Source of the DNA: Deinococcus aerolatus
GTDB taxonomy: Bacteria; Deinococcota; Deinococci; Deinococcales; Deinococcaceae
Length of the DNA stretch: 64,000 nucleotides
Direction of reading: 5' to 3'
Assembly (NCBI RefSeq): GCF_014647055.1
Contig: NZ_BMOL01000001.1
Location: forward strand, 176,501 to 240,500
The translations under genes and the position numbers were made by a program. The notes under the pieces were generated by a model. It ran no database searches. It was not told the DNA's origin and saw only the letters and a list, made by a program, of their open reading frames with translations. Position 1 is the stretch's first letter; each line of letters starts with the position of its first letter. Below are positions 38,228 through 52,104 of this stretch, piece after piece.

Positions 38228-38530
38228 ATGTTTGCAATTATTCAGACCGGCGGCAAGCAGTACCGCGTGCAGGAAGGCGACGTGATCCGCGTGGAAAGTC
38301 TGGCGGGCGAGGCCGGCGACACGCTGGACCTGACCCCCATCTTTGTGGGCGGCGACAAGGCCCTGTTCGGCGACGCCGTGAGCAGCTACGTGGTGAACGC
38401 TGAAGTGGTCGAGCACGGCCGCGGCCCCAAGATCTACATCCGCAAGTACAAGAGCGGCGTGCAGTACCGCCGCCGCACCGGCCACCGCCAGGATTTCACC
38501 GCGATTAAGATCACCGGGATCAAGGGTTAA
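38228..38530 (+). CDS. rplU: 50S ribosomal protein L21
   Basis: A 100-residue L21, which binds 23S rRNA near L20. The start [20 protein letters not shown] and the end [26 protein letters not shown] are standard. AAGGAAGG precedes the ATG. The gene is followed 16 bases later by rpmA, the usual rplU-rpmA pairing. Confidence 0.98.
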   Translation: MFAIIQTGGKQYRVQEGDVIRVESLAGEAGDTLDLTPIFVGGDKALFGDAVSSYVVNAEVVEHGRGPKIYIRKYKSGVQYRRRTGHRQDFTAIKITGIKG

Positions 38531-38546
38531 GGGGAGGTAGAGCGAC

Positions 38547-38831
<285 letters not shown>

Positions 38832-38846
38832 ACATGGTCTGCAGTG

Positions 38847-38880
38847 AGGAGCCGGTGGCCTGCGGGCTTCCGGCTCTTTT
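38847..38880 (+). terminator. Terminator after rpmA
   Basis: Stem GAGCCGG / CCGGCTC with a 14-base loop and a TTTT tail, 16 bases after the rpmA stop. Confidence 0.65.
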
Positions 38881-39000
38881 CCGTCTGCGACACTGCGACT
38901 GCTGACAATCAAGCGTGGCGTCCGCAGACTCGCCCGATGTAGCAGGCGTCAAGCGCATTCCACCTGCCGGCCCGTCTTCCCCTGACGCCCCTTGCGGGTG

Positions 39001-39006
39001 TATACT
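39001..39006 (+). promoter_or_regulatory. -10 box of rpmE
   Basis: TATACT preceded by GTG; it lies 49 bases before the rpmE start. The -35 region has no good match. Confidence 0.4.
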
Positions 39007-39054
39007 TCTTCGGTTGCCCGCTACGCACCGAGACGTGGCGGCGGAGGCACGAAC

Positions 39055-39273
<219 letters not shown>

Positions 39274-39297
39274 GCCCACGGTTTCTGAACGTGCCCT

Positions 39298-39323
39298 GCC
39301 CCTGTGGTGGGGCGCTTTTTTTT
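39298..39323 (+). terminator. Terminator after rpmE
   Basis: Stem GCCCC / GGGGC with a 6-base loop, then GC and eight T. The stem is short but the T-run is long. Confidence 0.7.
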
Positions 39324-39458
39324 GCCGTGTCATCCAGATCGCGCCATCCGTATTTTTCGCTACTCCTTTCAGTCGGGTTGAGGTCGGCACTTCAACCGCA
39401 CTCGTGATCAGCTGGGCCGGATCAGCCGCAGTCCGCCGTGGTTTGGCATACTCCCTGG

Positions 39459-40121
39459 GTGCTGAGATCCCCCTTCCACGGCGGCCACCTTGAAGTGATC
39501 GTCGGCCCCATGTTCAGCGGCAAGAGCGAGGAGCTGATTCGCCGCGTGACCCGTTCGCTGATTGCGAGGCAGAACGTGCTGGTGTTTAAACCCGCGCTGG
39601 ATGACCGCTACCATGCATCCGCCGTCGCCAGCCATGCCGGACGCAGCGTGCAGGCGCTGGCGGTGCGCGGCGTGGCTGACATCCGCGCCCACCTGTCCGG
39701 CGAGGACCGCCTGCTGGGCGAGCAACGCCCACCCCTGCCCGATGTGGTGGGCATCGACGAGGTCCAGTTTTTTGGGACGGAGGTGGTGGACCTGGCCCTG
39801 GCGCTGGCCGACGCGGGCGTGCGGGTCATCCTGGCGGGGCTGGACCTGGATTTCCGCGCCGAGCCGTTCGGCCCCATGCCGCAGCTGCTGGCCCGCGCCG
39901 AGAGCGTGGAGAAGCTGACGGCCATCTGCACGGTCTGCGGCGCCCCGGCCACCCGCTCCCAGCGCCTGATCGGCGGGCAGCCCGCGCGTTACGACGACCC
40001 GGTGGTGCTGGTGGGCGCGCAGGAAAGCTACGAGGCCCGCTGCCGGGTGCATCACGAGGTGCTGGGGCTGCCCACGCCACCGGCTCAGGACCCGGCCGAG
40101 GGCCAGACGACAGACGTTTAA
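39459..40121 (+). CDS. tdk: Thymidine kinase
   Basis: A 220-residue type II thymidine kinase that phosphorylates thymidine in nucleoside salvage. The P-loop [23 protein letters not shown] (catalytic glutamate), [14 protein letters not shown] and the zinc site (CTVCGAPAT plus RCRVHH) are present. GTG at 39459 is chosen: CATACT (39447-39452) lies 6 bases upstream, suggesting a leaderless start, and the start at 39438 lies before that box. Confidence 0.95.
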   Translation: MLRSPFHGGHLEVIVGPMFSGKSEELIRRVTRSLIARQNVLVFKPALDDRYHASAVASHAGRSVQALAVRGVADIRAHLSGEDRLLGEQRPPLPDVVGIDEVQFFGTEVVDLALALADAGVRVILAGLDLDFRAEPFGPMPQLLARAESVEKLTAICTVCGAPATRSQRLIGGQPARYDDPVVLVGAQESYEARCRVHHEVLGLPTPPAQDPAEGQTTDV

Positions 40122-40205
40122 CGGCGCGGCCGGAGGTCTCCTCACCGCCGTTCAAGGCGAACGTCTGTTCGACGCGTCGGCTTCAACGCCACCCAATGAA
40201 ATGCA

Positions 40206-40253
40206 GCACGCAAACGGGGAGACACACAGATCGGCATCTCCCCGTTTGCGTGT
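40206..40253. terminator. Bidirectional terminator between tdk and glgC
   Basis: An uninterrupted 16-bp stem (CACGCAAACGGGGAGA with TCTCCCCGTTTGCGTG) and a 14-base loop, between two convergent genes. There is no strong T-run on either side, so its action may rest on stem stability or on protecting 3' ends. Confidence 0.65.
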
Positions 40254-40263
40254 CTGCCGCTGG

Positions 40264-41505
40264 TCAGAAGGTGTAGCCCTTCGGCACCACCACCACGCCG
40301 CTCTCGGTGACGGTAAACCCACGCGCGCGGTCCTCCTCCACGTCCAGACCAATCTTGGTGCCTGGCGGAATCACCACGTCCTTGTCCACGATGGCCCGGC
40401 GCAGGTGCGAGTGCCTGCCGACCTCCACCTCGTCGAACAGCACGCAGCTCTCGACCACCGAGTAGGAGTGGGTGTGAATGCCACGTCCCAGCACGCTGTC
40501 GCGCACGGTGCCGCCGCTGATGATGGTGCCCCCCGCCATGATCGAGTTGAACGCCTGCCCCTTGCGGCCCTCGCTCTCGTGGACGAACTTGGCGGGCGGC
40601 GAGAACTCGCTGCTGGTCCGCAGCGGCCACTCGGCGTTGTACAGCCCGAATTCGGGGTTGATGCTGACCAGATCCATGTTGGCCTCGAAATAGGCGTCCA
40701 GGGTCCCCACGTCGCGCCAGTACAGGTTGGGGCCGGTCTGGCCGGGAATCGGGTTCTTGTGGAAGTCATAGGCCATCACGGTATAGCCGTCGGACAGCGC
40801 ACGCGGAATCACGTCGCCGCCGAAGTCGAAGCCTTCCTCACCGTCGCCCATGCTGGTAACCAGCAGTTCTTCCAGGGCGCGGCGCGAGAAGATGTAGTTG
40901 CCCATGCTGGTCAGGCTGGTGCCGGGCTGCCCCGGAATGCTGGGGGGGTCCTTGGGCTTTTCCAGAAAGTCCGTGACCTTCCACTGCTCGTCCACATGCA
41001 TGATGCCGAACTGGTGGGCCTGTTCCTGCGGCATGGGGTAGGCGGCGATGGTGATGTCGGCGCGGGTGTCGATGTGGGTCTGGATCATGTGCTCAACGTT
41101 CATCTTGTAGATGTGATCGCCCGAGAAGATCGCCACGTAGTCGGCCTTGTTGTTGTCCAGCAGGTGCAGGTTCTGATACACCGCGTCCGCCGTGCCGCGG
41201 TACCACACCGGTCCCAGTTCCTCGATGCGGTACATCTGCGCCGGCACCAGCGTGATGAAGTAGTCGCTGAGGAAGGTGCCGAAGCGCCAGCCGCGCTGGA
41301 TGTGCTCGGTCAGGCTCTGGGCCTTGTACTGGGTCAGCACGTAGATGCCGAACAACCCCGAGTTGATGAAGTTGTTGATGGCGAAGTCAATGATGCGGTA
41401 CTTGCTGCCGAAGGGCACGGCGGGCTTGGAGCGCTTCTGCGTCAGCGGGGCCAGTCGCGAACCCTGCCCCCCGGCCAGAATCATGCCTAGTACACGTGGT
41501 TTCAT
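40264..41505 (-). CDS. glgC: Glucose-1-phosphate adenylyltransferase
   Basis: A 413-residue enzyme that makes ADP-glucose for glycogen. The nucleotide loop [56 protein letters not shown] and [18 protein letters not shown] are all family motifs. The C-terminal part has the left-handed beta-helix repeats ([36 protein letters not shown]). GGGGGTAAG precedes the ATG. No other glycogen genes are adjacent. Confidence 0.97.
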   Translation of the reverse strand: MKPRVLGMILAGGQGSRLAPLTQKRSKPAVPFGSKYRIIDFAINNFINSGLFGIYVLTQYKAQSLTEHIQRGWRFGTFLSDYFITLVPAQMYRIEELGPVWYRGTADAVYQNLHLLDNNKADYVAIFSGDHIYKMNVEHMIQTHIDTRADITIAAYPMPQEQAHQFGIMHVDEQWKVTDFLEKPKDPPSIPGQPGTSLTSMGNYIFSRRALEELLVTSMGDGEEGFDFGGDVIPRALSDGYTVMAYDFHKNPIPGQTGPNLYWRDVGTLDAYFEANMDLVSINPEFGLYNAEWPLRTSSEFSPPAKFVHESEGRKGQAFNSIMAGGTIISGGTVRDSVLGRGIHTHSYSVVESCVLFDEVEVGRHSHLRRAIVDKDVVIPPGTKIGLDVEEDRARGFTVTESGVVVVPKGYTF

Positions 41506-41640
41506 GTCTTACCCCCTGTTGAAAAAACGGTAAAGCAGGAAGGGTCTCCTTCCCAGAATAGCGGTCCCCGGATGGGGCTGAGCTGGCCTTGATCTCGCCC
41601 TCCACTCTACCCGTGCCGCACCGGACTCTTCTGCCCCGGT

Positions 41641-42576
41641 CTAATTAACATTCAGCTTATGGGCGGCCGTCACGTCCCCGCGCAGGCGCGTTTCGGCCTC
41701 GGGCGGGGTCAGGATGGTGGCCCCCAGCTGGCTGCGCATGGCAGTCAGCTGCCGCTTGGCGTACTGCCGTGAGGCCAGCACGATGCGTGCCGTCGCCTCC
41801 GGTTCCCCCAATGCCCCGGTGTGGACCGCCCAGGCCTCGCGGTAGCCCAGGGCCTGCCACGCGGTGGGACGCGGCAGCGTGGCGGGATCCAGGCGGGCGG
41901 CCAGCCACGCAGCCTCCCCTGCCCAGCCTGCGGCGAACATGGCCTGCACGCGCCGCGTCATGCGGACTTCCAGTTCCGGACCGGGGCGGGTGAAGGCGCT
42001 CACGGCGTACTGAAAGCGTGGCGGGCGGCTCCCGAACGAGCCGGGATACTGCCCGGTGCGGCGATAGACCTCGGTGGCGCGCACGACCCGGCGGGGGTTG
42101 CGCTCCATGCGGGCCGCCTCTGCCGGATCGCGGGCGGCGATGTCGGCCAGCAGGGCGTCCAACCCGCGCTGCGCCAGTTCGGCCTCCACGGCGGCGCGCA
42201 CCTGTGGATCGGCAGGGGGGGTCAGCGGCAGGCCACGCAGCAGGGCAGCCAGATAGAACGTCGTGCCGCCCACCACCAGCGGCACGCGCCCACGCTCCAG
42301 CACACCCCCAATGGCGGCCTCGGCCTGCTGCACGTAACGGGCCACGTCGTAGCCCTCGCTCACCCCAGCCACGTCCAGCAGGTGGTGGGGTGCGGCCTGC
42401 TGCTCGGTGGGGGTGGGCTTGGCCGTGCCGATGTCCAGGCCCCGGTACACCGTGAAGGCGTCGGCCGAGACCAGCTCCAGACCAAGCTCCAGCGCCAGTT
42501 GCAGCGCCAGCGCCGATTTCCCGGCGGCGGTGGGGGCGGTCAGCAGGGGAATGCGCAGGGCAGGCGGCGGGGGCAT
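41641..42576 (-). CDS. miaA: tRNA dimethylallyltransferase
   Basis: A 311-residue enzyme that adds an isopentenyl group to A37 of tRNAs reading U-starting codons. P-loop TAPTAAGKSALALQLA, DAFTVYRGLDIGTAKPT, VVGGTTFYLAALLRG, RRVVRATEVYRRTG and ALGYREAW match MiaA. The open frame continues upstream into the hsp20 region, but ATG 42576 follows a TAAAGT box by exactly 7 bases on the minus strand, so a leaderless start is favoured. It is divergent from hsp20. Confidence 0.95.
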   Translation of the reverse strand: MPPPPALRIPLLTAPTAAGKSALALQLALELGLELVSADAFTVYRGLDIGTAKPTPTEQQAAPHHLLDVAGVSEGYDVARYVQQAEAAIGGVLERGRVPLVVGGTTFYLAALLRGLPLTPPADPQVRAAVEAELAQRGLDALLADIAARDPAEAARMERNPRRVVRATEVYRRTGQYPGSFGSRPPRFQYAVSAFTRPGPELEVRMTRRVQAMFAAGWAGEAAWLAARLDPATLPRPTAWQALGYREAWAVHTGALGEPEATARIVLASRQYAKRQLTAMRSQLGATILTPPEAETRLRGDVTAAHKLNVN

Positions 42577-42583
42577 CCCTCCC

Positions 42584-42624
42584 ACTTTAGGCGCTGGTGT
42601 CCCCCGCAGCGCGGATGCTAGCGT
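42584..42624. promoter_or_regulatory. Divergent -10 boxes of miaA and hsp20
   Basis: Minus strand TAAAGT (42589-42584) lies 7 bases before the miaA ATG. Plus strand TAGCGT (42619-42624) lies 7 bases before the hsp20 ATG. Only 55 bases separate the two start codons, so the promoters overlap. Confidence 0.5.
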
Positions 42625-42631
42625 GGACCGC

Positions 42632-43030
42632 ATGAATGAGCCGGTCCTGGCACGCCTGCAACACCTGATGACCCTGCGGGAGGAAGTCGAGACCCTGGGG
42701 GCCGGGCCCTGGACGCCCGCCGCCGACTGGGCCGACGGCGACGCCCACCTGACGCTGTACCTGGACGTGCCGGGCATTGACCCTGAACGTCTGGAAATGC
42801 ACGAGGACGGCGGCCTGCTGACCGTGGCGGGCGAACGTGCCGCGCCGCAGGGCTTGCTGAGCGCCGAACGTCCGGCCGGGGTCTTCCGCCGGGTGCTGTC
42901 CTTCCCGCGCGAGGTGCTGCCGCAGACCGGTGAGGCGCAACTGGCAGGCGGCGTGCTGACCGTACGCTTCCAGAAGAAACACCCCACGATTGATGTCCGG
43001 GCCGATGTTCAGGACATGAGGGACCGGTAG
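42632..43030 (+). CDS. Hsp20/alpha-crystallin small heat-shock protein
   Basis: A 132-residue small chaperone that holds unfolding proteins without ATP. The alpha-crystallin domain runs from about residue 30 (AHLTLYLDVPGIDPERLEMHEDGGLLTVAGER) through RRVLSFPREVLPQTGEAQLAGGVLTVRFQKK. The N-terminal arm is short. ATG 42632 is fixed by the -10 box 7 bases upstream. Divergent from miaA. Confidence 0.92.
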   Translation: MNEPVLARLQHLMTLREEVETLGAGPWTPAADWADGDAHLTLYLDVPGIDPERLEMHEDGGLLTVAGERAAPQGLLSAERPAGVFRRVLSFPREVLPQTGEAQLAGGVLTVRFQKKHPTIDVRADVQDMRDR

Positions 43031-43126
43031 GACTAGGCGGGTCCAGCCCTCTCTCTTGCCCCCACGTGGCCGCCCCGGCGGCCGGCGCGTTGCCAAAGCT
43101 GTCACCCCCGGCCCCGGCTTTCGGGC

Positions 43127-43132
43127 TAAAAT
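43127..43132 (+). promoter_or_regulatory. -10 box of the 5'-nucleotidase gene
   Basis: TAAAAT, 9 bases before the ATG at 43142, with GGAGG in between. The GGAGG is only 4 bases from the ATG, so the start is either leaderless or has a very short leader. Confidence 0.45.
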
Positions 43133-43141
43133 GGAGGCCTT

Positions 43142-44704
<1,563 letters not shown>

Positions 44705-44738
44705 GCCCTGAGCCTGACCCCTACCCATACAGACACAG

Positions 44739-44777
44739 ACTCCCCCTCCTGCCAGCTGTGGCGAAGGGGGAGTTTTT
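44739..44777 (+). terminator. Terminator after the 5'-nucleotidase gene
   Basis: A 9-bp stem ACTCCCCCT / AGGGGGAGT with a 17-base loop and a TTTTT tail. Confidence 0.8.
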
Positions 44778-44823
44778 GTGGGTGAAGCAACGTAAACCAG
44801 CTTGCCGGTGTCCAGGCGTGGGC

Positions 44824-45729
44824 CTATCCGCCCACCGCGCCCCGCAGTTCCCACCACGCGCAGGGCAGCATCAGCAGCTTGCGGGTGCCGCTGACATAGG
44901 CGCGACGGCGGAAGTTGTCGTAGCCGGCACGCTCCAGATCGTCCAGAATGCCCTCGTAGGCGCGGGCAGCAGTGGCGACGGCCAGCCGGGCACTGCCATG
45001 CAGGCAGGGAATGCCGGCGCGTCCCTCGGCGTACCAGTCGCGGGCCAGGGCGCACAGGTGGGCCATCAGGGCGCGGTACTCGGGGGTGACCACGCCGCGT
45101 TCCAGATCGGCGCGGCTCACGCCGTATTCGGCCAGCAGGCTCTGGGGCAGATAGACCCGCCCGCGCCCCAGGTCCTCGCCCACGTCGCGCAGGATGTTGG
45201 TCAATTGCATCGCCTGTCCCAGCATCAGGGCGTGATGCAGGGTCTTCTCGCCGCCGCTGTAGCCGCTGACCGGGGCAATCATGAACCCGATCACCCCGGC
45301 CACCCGCCGGCAGTACAGCGTCAGGTCGTCCATGTCGCGGTAGACGTGATCATTCAGGTCCATCCGCAGGCCCTCGTGCAGCTCCGCGAAGGCCGACAGC
45401 GGAATCGGGTAGGTGTGGGCGGCCCAGGCCAGCGCCGTGTCCACTGGGTCAGCCCCGGACCGCCCGGCAAACACATTCTGAATGCGGCCCCACCACGCGT
45501 CCAGCTCCGCCCCCACCGTCTGGGCGGTCGACTCGTCGACAATGTCGTCTCCGCCCCGGCAGGCCGCGTACACCGCCCAGACCGCCTGCCTCTGCCGCAG
45601 CGGAAACAGCCGCGATCCCAGGTAAAAGGTCTTGCTGTGCTCCCGCGTGACCTCCCGGCAATGGGCCATGGCCTGCGCCGGGGCAGGGTGACGGGAGGAG
45701 GGCAGGGAGGCATTGAACATCGGCATCAT
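44824..45729 (-). CDS. crtB: Phytoene synthase
   Basis: A 301-residue squalene/phytoene synthase that joins two geranylgeranyl diphosphates, the first committed step to carotenoids such as deinoxanthin. Both aspartate-rich motifs are visible ([13 protein letters not shown] and [20 protein letters not shown]), with [12 protein letters not shown] and [12 protein letters not shown]. The desaturase gene crtI is not next to it in this window. Two 18-bp direct repeats lie just upstream. I keep the first ATG (MMPMFNAS); the start could be one of three nearby. Confidence 0.95.
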   Translation of the reverse strand: MMPMFNASLPSSRHPAPAQAMAHCREVTREHSKTFYLGSRLFPLRQRQAVWAVYAACRGGDDIVDESTAQTVGAELDAWWGRIQNVFAGRSGADPVDTALAWAAHTYPIPLSAFAELHEGLRMDLNDHVYRDMDDLTLYCRRVAGVIGFMIAPVSGYSGGEKTLHHALMLGQAMQLTNILRDVGEDLGRGRVYLPQSLLAEYGVSRADLERGVVTPEYRALMAHLCALARDWYAEGRAGIPCLHGSARLAVATAARAYEGILDDLERAGYDNFRRRAYVSGTRKLLMLPCAWWELRGAVGG

Positions 45730-45749
45730 CCTTGTGGTGGGGCGCTGAC

Positions 45750-45786
45750 TTCTGGCGGGGCTCTACGTTTCTGGCGAGGCTCTATG
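45750..45786. repeat. Two tandem 18-bp direct repeats upstream of crtB
   Basis: Copies at 45750-45767 and 45769-45786, period 19 bp, 16 of 18 positions identical (TTCTGGCGGGGCTCTACG and TTCTGGCGAGGCTCTATG). They end 20 bases before the crtB start codon. Equal spacing and near-identity suggest a protein-binding site or a recent small duplication. Confidence 0.8.
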
Positions 45787-45950
45787 CGCGAGTCTAGGGG
45801 GTCCGTGAAGGCCAGACATCACACATTCTTACAGACTGTCGCCCATTCAGGGCGGGCACGGCAGCAAAAGACGAGACCAATCCTTTACACAGCCCCTCTT
45901 GACAAAGCGTCTGTTGTGGTCTCCCCTTTGAGTTCAGGCGCCGTCCTCGG

Positions 45951-46643
45951 TCACCCTCCGCCCCGTTTAACGTACCGCCCGAACCGCACCGCGCCGACAC
46001 CCAGGCCATCGGTCAGGTCCAGGCCAGGCAACTGGCGCGCCACCCAGGCCGGATCGGGAAAGTTCAGGCCGCCCAGCGTGGGAACGGACAGCAGGCGCTG
46101 CAGGAGGCCGCCGGTGCGCGGCACGTACATCAGCCACAGCTGGCCGCCGGGGCGCAGCACGCGCGCCAGTTCGGACAGAAACCGCGCCGGGTCATGCGTC
46201 TCGTTCAGGGTGGCCCCCACCGCCACGCCGTCGAAGCTTCCATCCGGCAGACCGCTGTCTTCCAGATTCATCAGCGCCCAGTCGATGTTCGGGCTGTTCT
46301 CGCGGCGCTGGGCCTCGCTCAGCATCGGGGCGCTGAGGTCGGCGGCCAGCACCCGGCAGTCGGCCGCCGCCAGCACGCCCGCGTAGAAACCCGCGCTGGT
46401 TCCCGCGTCCAGCCAGTCCTGACCCGGTTGCGGGCGGCACAGTGCCCGGAACAGCCGGGCTTCCCGCGCCAGGCCAAAGGGGGTGCCGCTCAGCAGACCC
46501 AGCGACCGGGCGCGCCACAGAGCGTAACCACGCGCTGTCAATTCCAGCGTATTGCTGTGCTGGGCCGCGGTCAGGGCCGGCTGTGTGGGCGGGACGGGGT
46601 TCAGGTTTCCTTGCATCTGGGGCTTTTGTGGCACAGAAGTCAT
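45951..46643 (-). CDS. Class I SAM-dependent methyltransferase
   Basis: A 230-residue methyltransferase of the UbiE/Methyltransf_11 type. Motif I is [17 protein letters not shown], followed by [17 protein letters not shown], the motif II/III region [40 protein letters not shown]. The substrate cannot be read from sequence. It lies upstream of crtB on the same strand with about 220 bases between, so a link to carotenoid or quinone chemistry is possible but unproven. The motif I glycines differ slightly from DxGxGxG. Confidence 0.88.
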   Translation of the reverse strand: MTSVPQKPQMQGNLNPVPPTQPALTAAQHSNTLELTARGYALWRARSLGLLSGTPFGLAREARLFRALCRPQPGQDWLDAGTSAGFYAGVLAAADCRVLAADLSAPMLSEAQRRENSPNIDWALMNLEDSGLPDGSFDGVAVGATLNETHDPARFLSELARVLRPGGQLWLMYVPRTGGLLQRLLSVPTLGGLNFPDPAWVARQLPGLDLTDGLGVGAVRFGRYVKRGGG

Positions 46644-46712
46644 TATGCTGGGCGATATCTGGCCTGTCTGTTCACGTTGCTCAGGCGTGGGGCCGCTCCC
46701 CGGAGGGAATGC

Positions 46713-47684
46713 ATGGAAGAACGCAAGAGTATGGGAGGGGCCATCGTCGACGTGTTCGATGCGGGCGTAACCCTCGTGAAATCCGAGATCAACGCGCTGG
46801 TCCGGAAGGTCAGCGACATCGCCAAGGCCAAGGGCATCGGTGTGGTGCTGCTGCTGGCCGCCACCGGTCCGCTAATTCTGGCGCTGATTTTCCTGATTCT
46901 GGCAGTGTTCTACGGCCTGATGCGCCTCGGGCTAGGGGCCTGGGCCGCCGCGCTGCTGATCGCCCTGTTCAGCTTTGTGGTCACCGGCGCGATGATCATG
47001 CTGGGCATCCGCAAACTGGGGGCGGAGGTCGAGACCGACGAGCCCCCGGTGCGCCGGAGTGGCCCCATGACCGAAGACGAGCGTCTGGAAGCGCAGTATC
47101 AGGCTGAACAGGCCGAGAAGGCTGCCCGTGAGCGCCGCGCCGCGCAGACTGCCTCAGCGCCGGCAACCCAGGTGCAGGCAGGCCAGAGCCGCGTCGCTGG
47201 CGGCGCCGCCAGCACCCCCACCAGCACCACGGTCATCTCGCCCAGCCCCACGCCACGCAGCGCAGCCGGAGCGTCTGGCCTGGGCGCATCAGACCTTGCC
47301 CAGGATCAGGATTCGCGCCAGCCGGCCCGCCGGACCTCGGTGGAAGTGCCGCGCGACACGGACCTCTACGCCGGCGGCGAGAACCGTGTGGTCGGCGAGG
47401 GCGGCCGGCAGGCCACCGTGCGCGTCGAGGGCGGCACCTCCACTGTGCCGGTGTACGAGAGCGAACCCGACGGCTCGGCCCGCATGTACGGCGGCTCGCT
47501 GAACGAGAAGCTGGACACCGGCGAGGTGCCCAGCGCCAACCGCGCCGAGATCGGCGCCCACCGCGACGCCCACCACGATCCGCTGCTGCAACAGCCTGTG
47601 GTGCTGGACGACGCTCCCGGCATCAGCGTCAGCACCACGCCCACCTACCATGACGACATCAAGAAAGGCGGAGGACATTCCTGA
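46713..47684 (+). CDS. Phage-holin-family (Holin-X) membrane protein
   Basis: A 323-residue protein. The N-terminal 130 residues match the Holin-X family: [25 protein letters not shown], then two membrane helices (about 45-72 and 78-105). A long polar, Ser/Thr/Pro-rich C-terminal region of about 190 residues follows, probably disordered. Despite the family name, chromosomal members are not shown to lyse cells. CGGAGGG lies upstream of the ATG. Its stop overlaps the next start (TGATG). Confidence 0.8.
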   Translation: MEERKSMGGAIVDVFDAGVTLVKSEINALVRKVSDIAKAKGIGVVLLLAATGPLILALIFLILAVFYGLMRLGLGAWAAALLIALFSFVVTGAMIMLGIRKLGAEVETDEPPVRRSGPMTEDERLEAQYQAEQAEKAARERRAAQTASAPATQVQAGQSRVAGGAASTPTSTTVISPSPTPRSAAGASGLGASDLAQDQDSRQPARRTSVEVPRDTDLYAGGENRVVGEGGRQATVRVEGGTSTVPVYESEPDGSARMYGGSLNEKLDTGEVPSANRAEIGAHRDAHHDPLLQQPVVLDDAPGISVSTTPTYHDDIKKGGGHS

Positions 47685-48421
47685 TGGCTGACCATGACTT
47701 CAAGGACAACCTGACCGAGCGCGAGGCCGCCCGCGAGCGCCTGAAAGAAAGCCTGGACGTGCTGGCCGAACGCGCCAACCTGCAGGTGCAGATGCAGAAG
47801 GAACCGGTCAAGATGCTGGGCGGCGCATCTGCCGTGGGCGCGGTGATCGGCCTGCTGATCGGCACGCAGATCAAGCGCACGAAGAAGATCTACGTGGACG
47901 CCGGCAGTCCGGTCAAGCACCAGAAGGCGCTGGTCAAGGCCCAGAAGAGCCAGACGGGCGGAGGAGTGGGCGGCGCCCTGGTTGCCACCCTGGGCACTCT
48001 GGCGATCAGGACCCTGTCGGACCGCATGCTGACGCCCAAGCTGGAACAGCTGGCGAACAACATGCTGGAAAAGTCGGGGGAAACTCCCAGATCTGCGGCG
48101 CAGCCCAGGGCCATGCAGCAGTCGTCGGCTGGCCCATCACTGGGCAAGAGCGCAGCCCCCACAGCGGCGTCGGGCAGCGGCCCCCGCCCGGTGGGCACGG
48201 CGTCGACCAATCCCAGCGCCACCTCGTCGTTCCTCAAGCCCACCCCCACCGGGCAGGCCGAGAGCCACAACGCGCAGGCCGGCGCGGTGGGCAGTGCCCC
48301 GCCCGTCGCGGCCAGCCCCAGTCACCCCGGCGTGGTGCCCACCCCAAAAAGTGTGGTGGAGGCCAAGGCCCAGGGCAGCGCCATCGCCCCCGAGGAAAAG
48401 GGCAACCCCAACCTGCGCTGA
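47684..48421 (+). CDS. Membrane-associated partner of the Holin-X protein, unknown
   Basis: I do not recognise a named family with certainty. The 245-residue protein has a charged N-terminal helix ([30 protein letters not shown]), a glycine-rich membrane hairpin ([18 protein letters not shown]), a second hydrophobic stretch ([16 protein letters not shown]) and a disordered Pro/Ser/Ala tail. The layout recalls small ribosome- or membrane-binding proteins of the DUF883/DUF3618 kind found beside Holin-X genes. Translational overlap with the upstream gene indicates joint function. Confidence 0.65.
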   Translation: MADHDFKDNLTEREAARERLKESLDVLAERANLQVQMQKEPVKMLGGASAVGAVIGLLIGTQIKRTKKIYVDAGSPVKHQKALVKAQKSQTGGGVGGALVATLGTLAIRTLSDRMLTPKLEQLANNMLEKSGETPRSAAQPRAMQQSSAGPSLGKSAAPTAASGSGPRPVGTASTNPSATSSFLKPTPTGQAESHNAQAGAVGSAPPVAASPSHPGVVPTPKSVVEAKAQGSAIAPEEKGNPNLR

Positions 48422-48435
48422 AATTCCCACAGCCG

Positions 48436-48467
48436 ACAGCCCACCGCGCAATGGTGGGCTGTTTTTT
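48436..48467 (+). terminator. Terminator after the Holin-X pair
   Basis: A 10-bp stem ACAGCCCACC / GGTGGGCTGT, 7-base loop, then TTTTTT. The end of its T-run forms part of the -35 box of the next gene. Confidence 0.9.
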
Positions 48468-48495
48468 GATCTGGCCGGGCCGGGTCTGCTAGCCT
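48466..48495 (+). promoter_or_regulatory. fur promoter
   Basis: -35 TTGATC (48466-48471), 18-bp spacer, -10 TAGCCT (48490-48495), 7 bases to ATG. The -35 begins in the T-tract of the preceding terminator. Confidence 0.6.
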
Positions 48496-48502
48496 CGGCG
48501 AC

Positions 48503-48895
48503 ATGACGGCCACCCGCAGCACCCGCCAGCGCGACGTGATCGCCCAGGTGCTGGGACGTGCGCCAGGACCGCTGGCCGTGACTGAGATCTTCGAACTGGC
48601 CCAGGGCGATCTGCCGGGCCTGGGCATTGCCACGGTGTACCGCACCCTGAAGCTGCTGACCGGGCAGGGCCAGATTCACCCGGTCACGCTGGACGGCGAG
48701 ACGCTCTACGAGGCGTCGGGCAAGGGCCACCACCACCACTTTTCCTGCAACCACTGCGGGCGGGTCTTCACGCTACACACCTGCCCCGTCACGCTGCCCA
48801 GCGGCACCGTGTACCCCGGCGGCTTCGTGGTGGAGGCGCATGAGGTCACGCTGTACGGCCAGTGCCCGGACTGCGCCGGAAGCCAACCGGGCTAG
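48503..48895 (+). CDS. fur: Fur-family metalloregulator
   Basis: A 130-residue repressor of the Fur/PerR/Zur family. The winged helix ([45 protein letters not shown]) is followed by the metal-binding dimerisation domain with [17 protein letters not shown] and a second cysteine pair in YGQCPDC. Two CxxC pairs give the structural zinc site. Whether it senses iron, manganese, zinc or peroxide cannot be told. A Fur-like site lies upstream of sufC in the same window. Confidence 0.9.
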   Translation: MTATRSTRQRDVIAQVLGRAPGPLAVTEIFELAQGDLPGLGIATVYRTLKLLTGQGQIHPVTLDGETLYEASGKGHHHHFSCNHCGRVFTLHTCPVTLPSGTVYPGGFVVEAHEVTLYGQCPDCAGSQPG

Positions 48896-48990
48896 GGCGA
48901 CTGGCTCCGGGGATAAGAATCAGGCCGCAGCAGCGCCAGCAGACGCCGCAGCACCTCGGCATTGACGCCCGCCCCCGCATAGGGATTGAG
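48892..48990 (-). pseudogene. C-terminal coding remnant facing fur
   Basis: On the minus strand a frame reads NLNPYAGAGVNAEVLRRLLALL and runs to a stop that overlaps the fur stop codon. Beyond about 48990 the frame becomes low in GC and loses protein character. It looks like the last 30 codons of a gene whose 5' part has been lost. I cannot name the family. Confidence 0.35.
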
Positions 48991-49335
48991 ATTTTTAGCC
49001 CGGCAAACCCGGTTGGTAGAGTGGGTTGCGGTGTGGGGGCTGGGGTTCGCCGCCACAAACCGTGAGCAGAGATAAGCTAAGGAGTAGGGCGCCGATTATC
49101 ATTTTTCCCATACAAATCTTTGGGCAGCGCACTTACCACTTGCGGAGCCACACAACAGGTCAAACCAGCTGGAGGAACCGGGAACAGCCGCGCACTTCGG
49201 GCAAGGAAACGCGGGAAGTATGGTGCTCCCTAGCTACCACAGGGCCAGCAAATGCGGACGGTCCGGCTTTATCAAAATCTCACGCGACGGGCAGAGGCGC
49301 CGGGCACAACCGCCCGGCCCTGTCTACCTCCCGGC
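48991..49335. other. Intergenic region without genes
   Basis: No credible coding sequence on either strand. The base composition is mixed, with an AT-rich patch at about 49085-49125 (GATTATCATTTTTCCCATAC) that contains a fragment resembling half a Fur box. It may be the scar of deleted genes between fur and metY. Confidence 0.4.
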
Positions 49336-49365
49336 TTGACCTGCGCCCCTGGCAGCCGTTAACCT
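49336..49365 (+). promoter_or_regulatory. Promoter of the metY-metX operon
   Basis: -35 TTGACC (49336-49341), 18-bp spacer, -10 TAACCT (49360-49365). The transcript would begin about 20 bases before the SAM riboswitch. Confidence 0.7.
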
Positions 49366-49390
49366 TTGTTCAGCTCCCGCGTGGAGCCAC

Positions 49391-52013
<2,623 letters not shown>

Positions 52014-52104
52014 TGAGGGGTCAGCCCCACTGCGCCAAGCGGGAGGGGCAATATCTTTTCAGACGCTGCCCCTCCCCTGCCCCAGAACCGCCTTACCGCA
52101 GGCT

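Noticed and set aside
45893..45915. Perfect TTGACA sequence between crtB and the methyltransferase gene
   Set aside because: No -10 box follows at 16-19 bp and no gene starts downstream on that strand.
46713..47684. Prophage origin suggested by a holin-family gene
   Set aside because: No other phage genes, integrase or attachment sites are near; the gene has native composition and the family is common on chromosomes.
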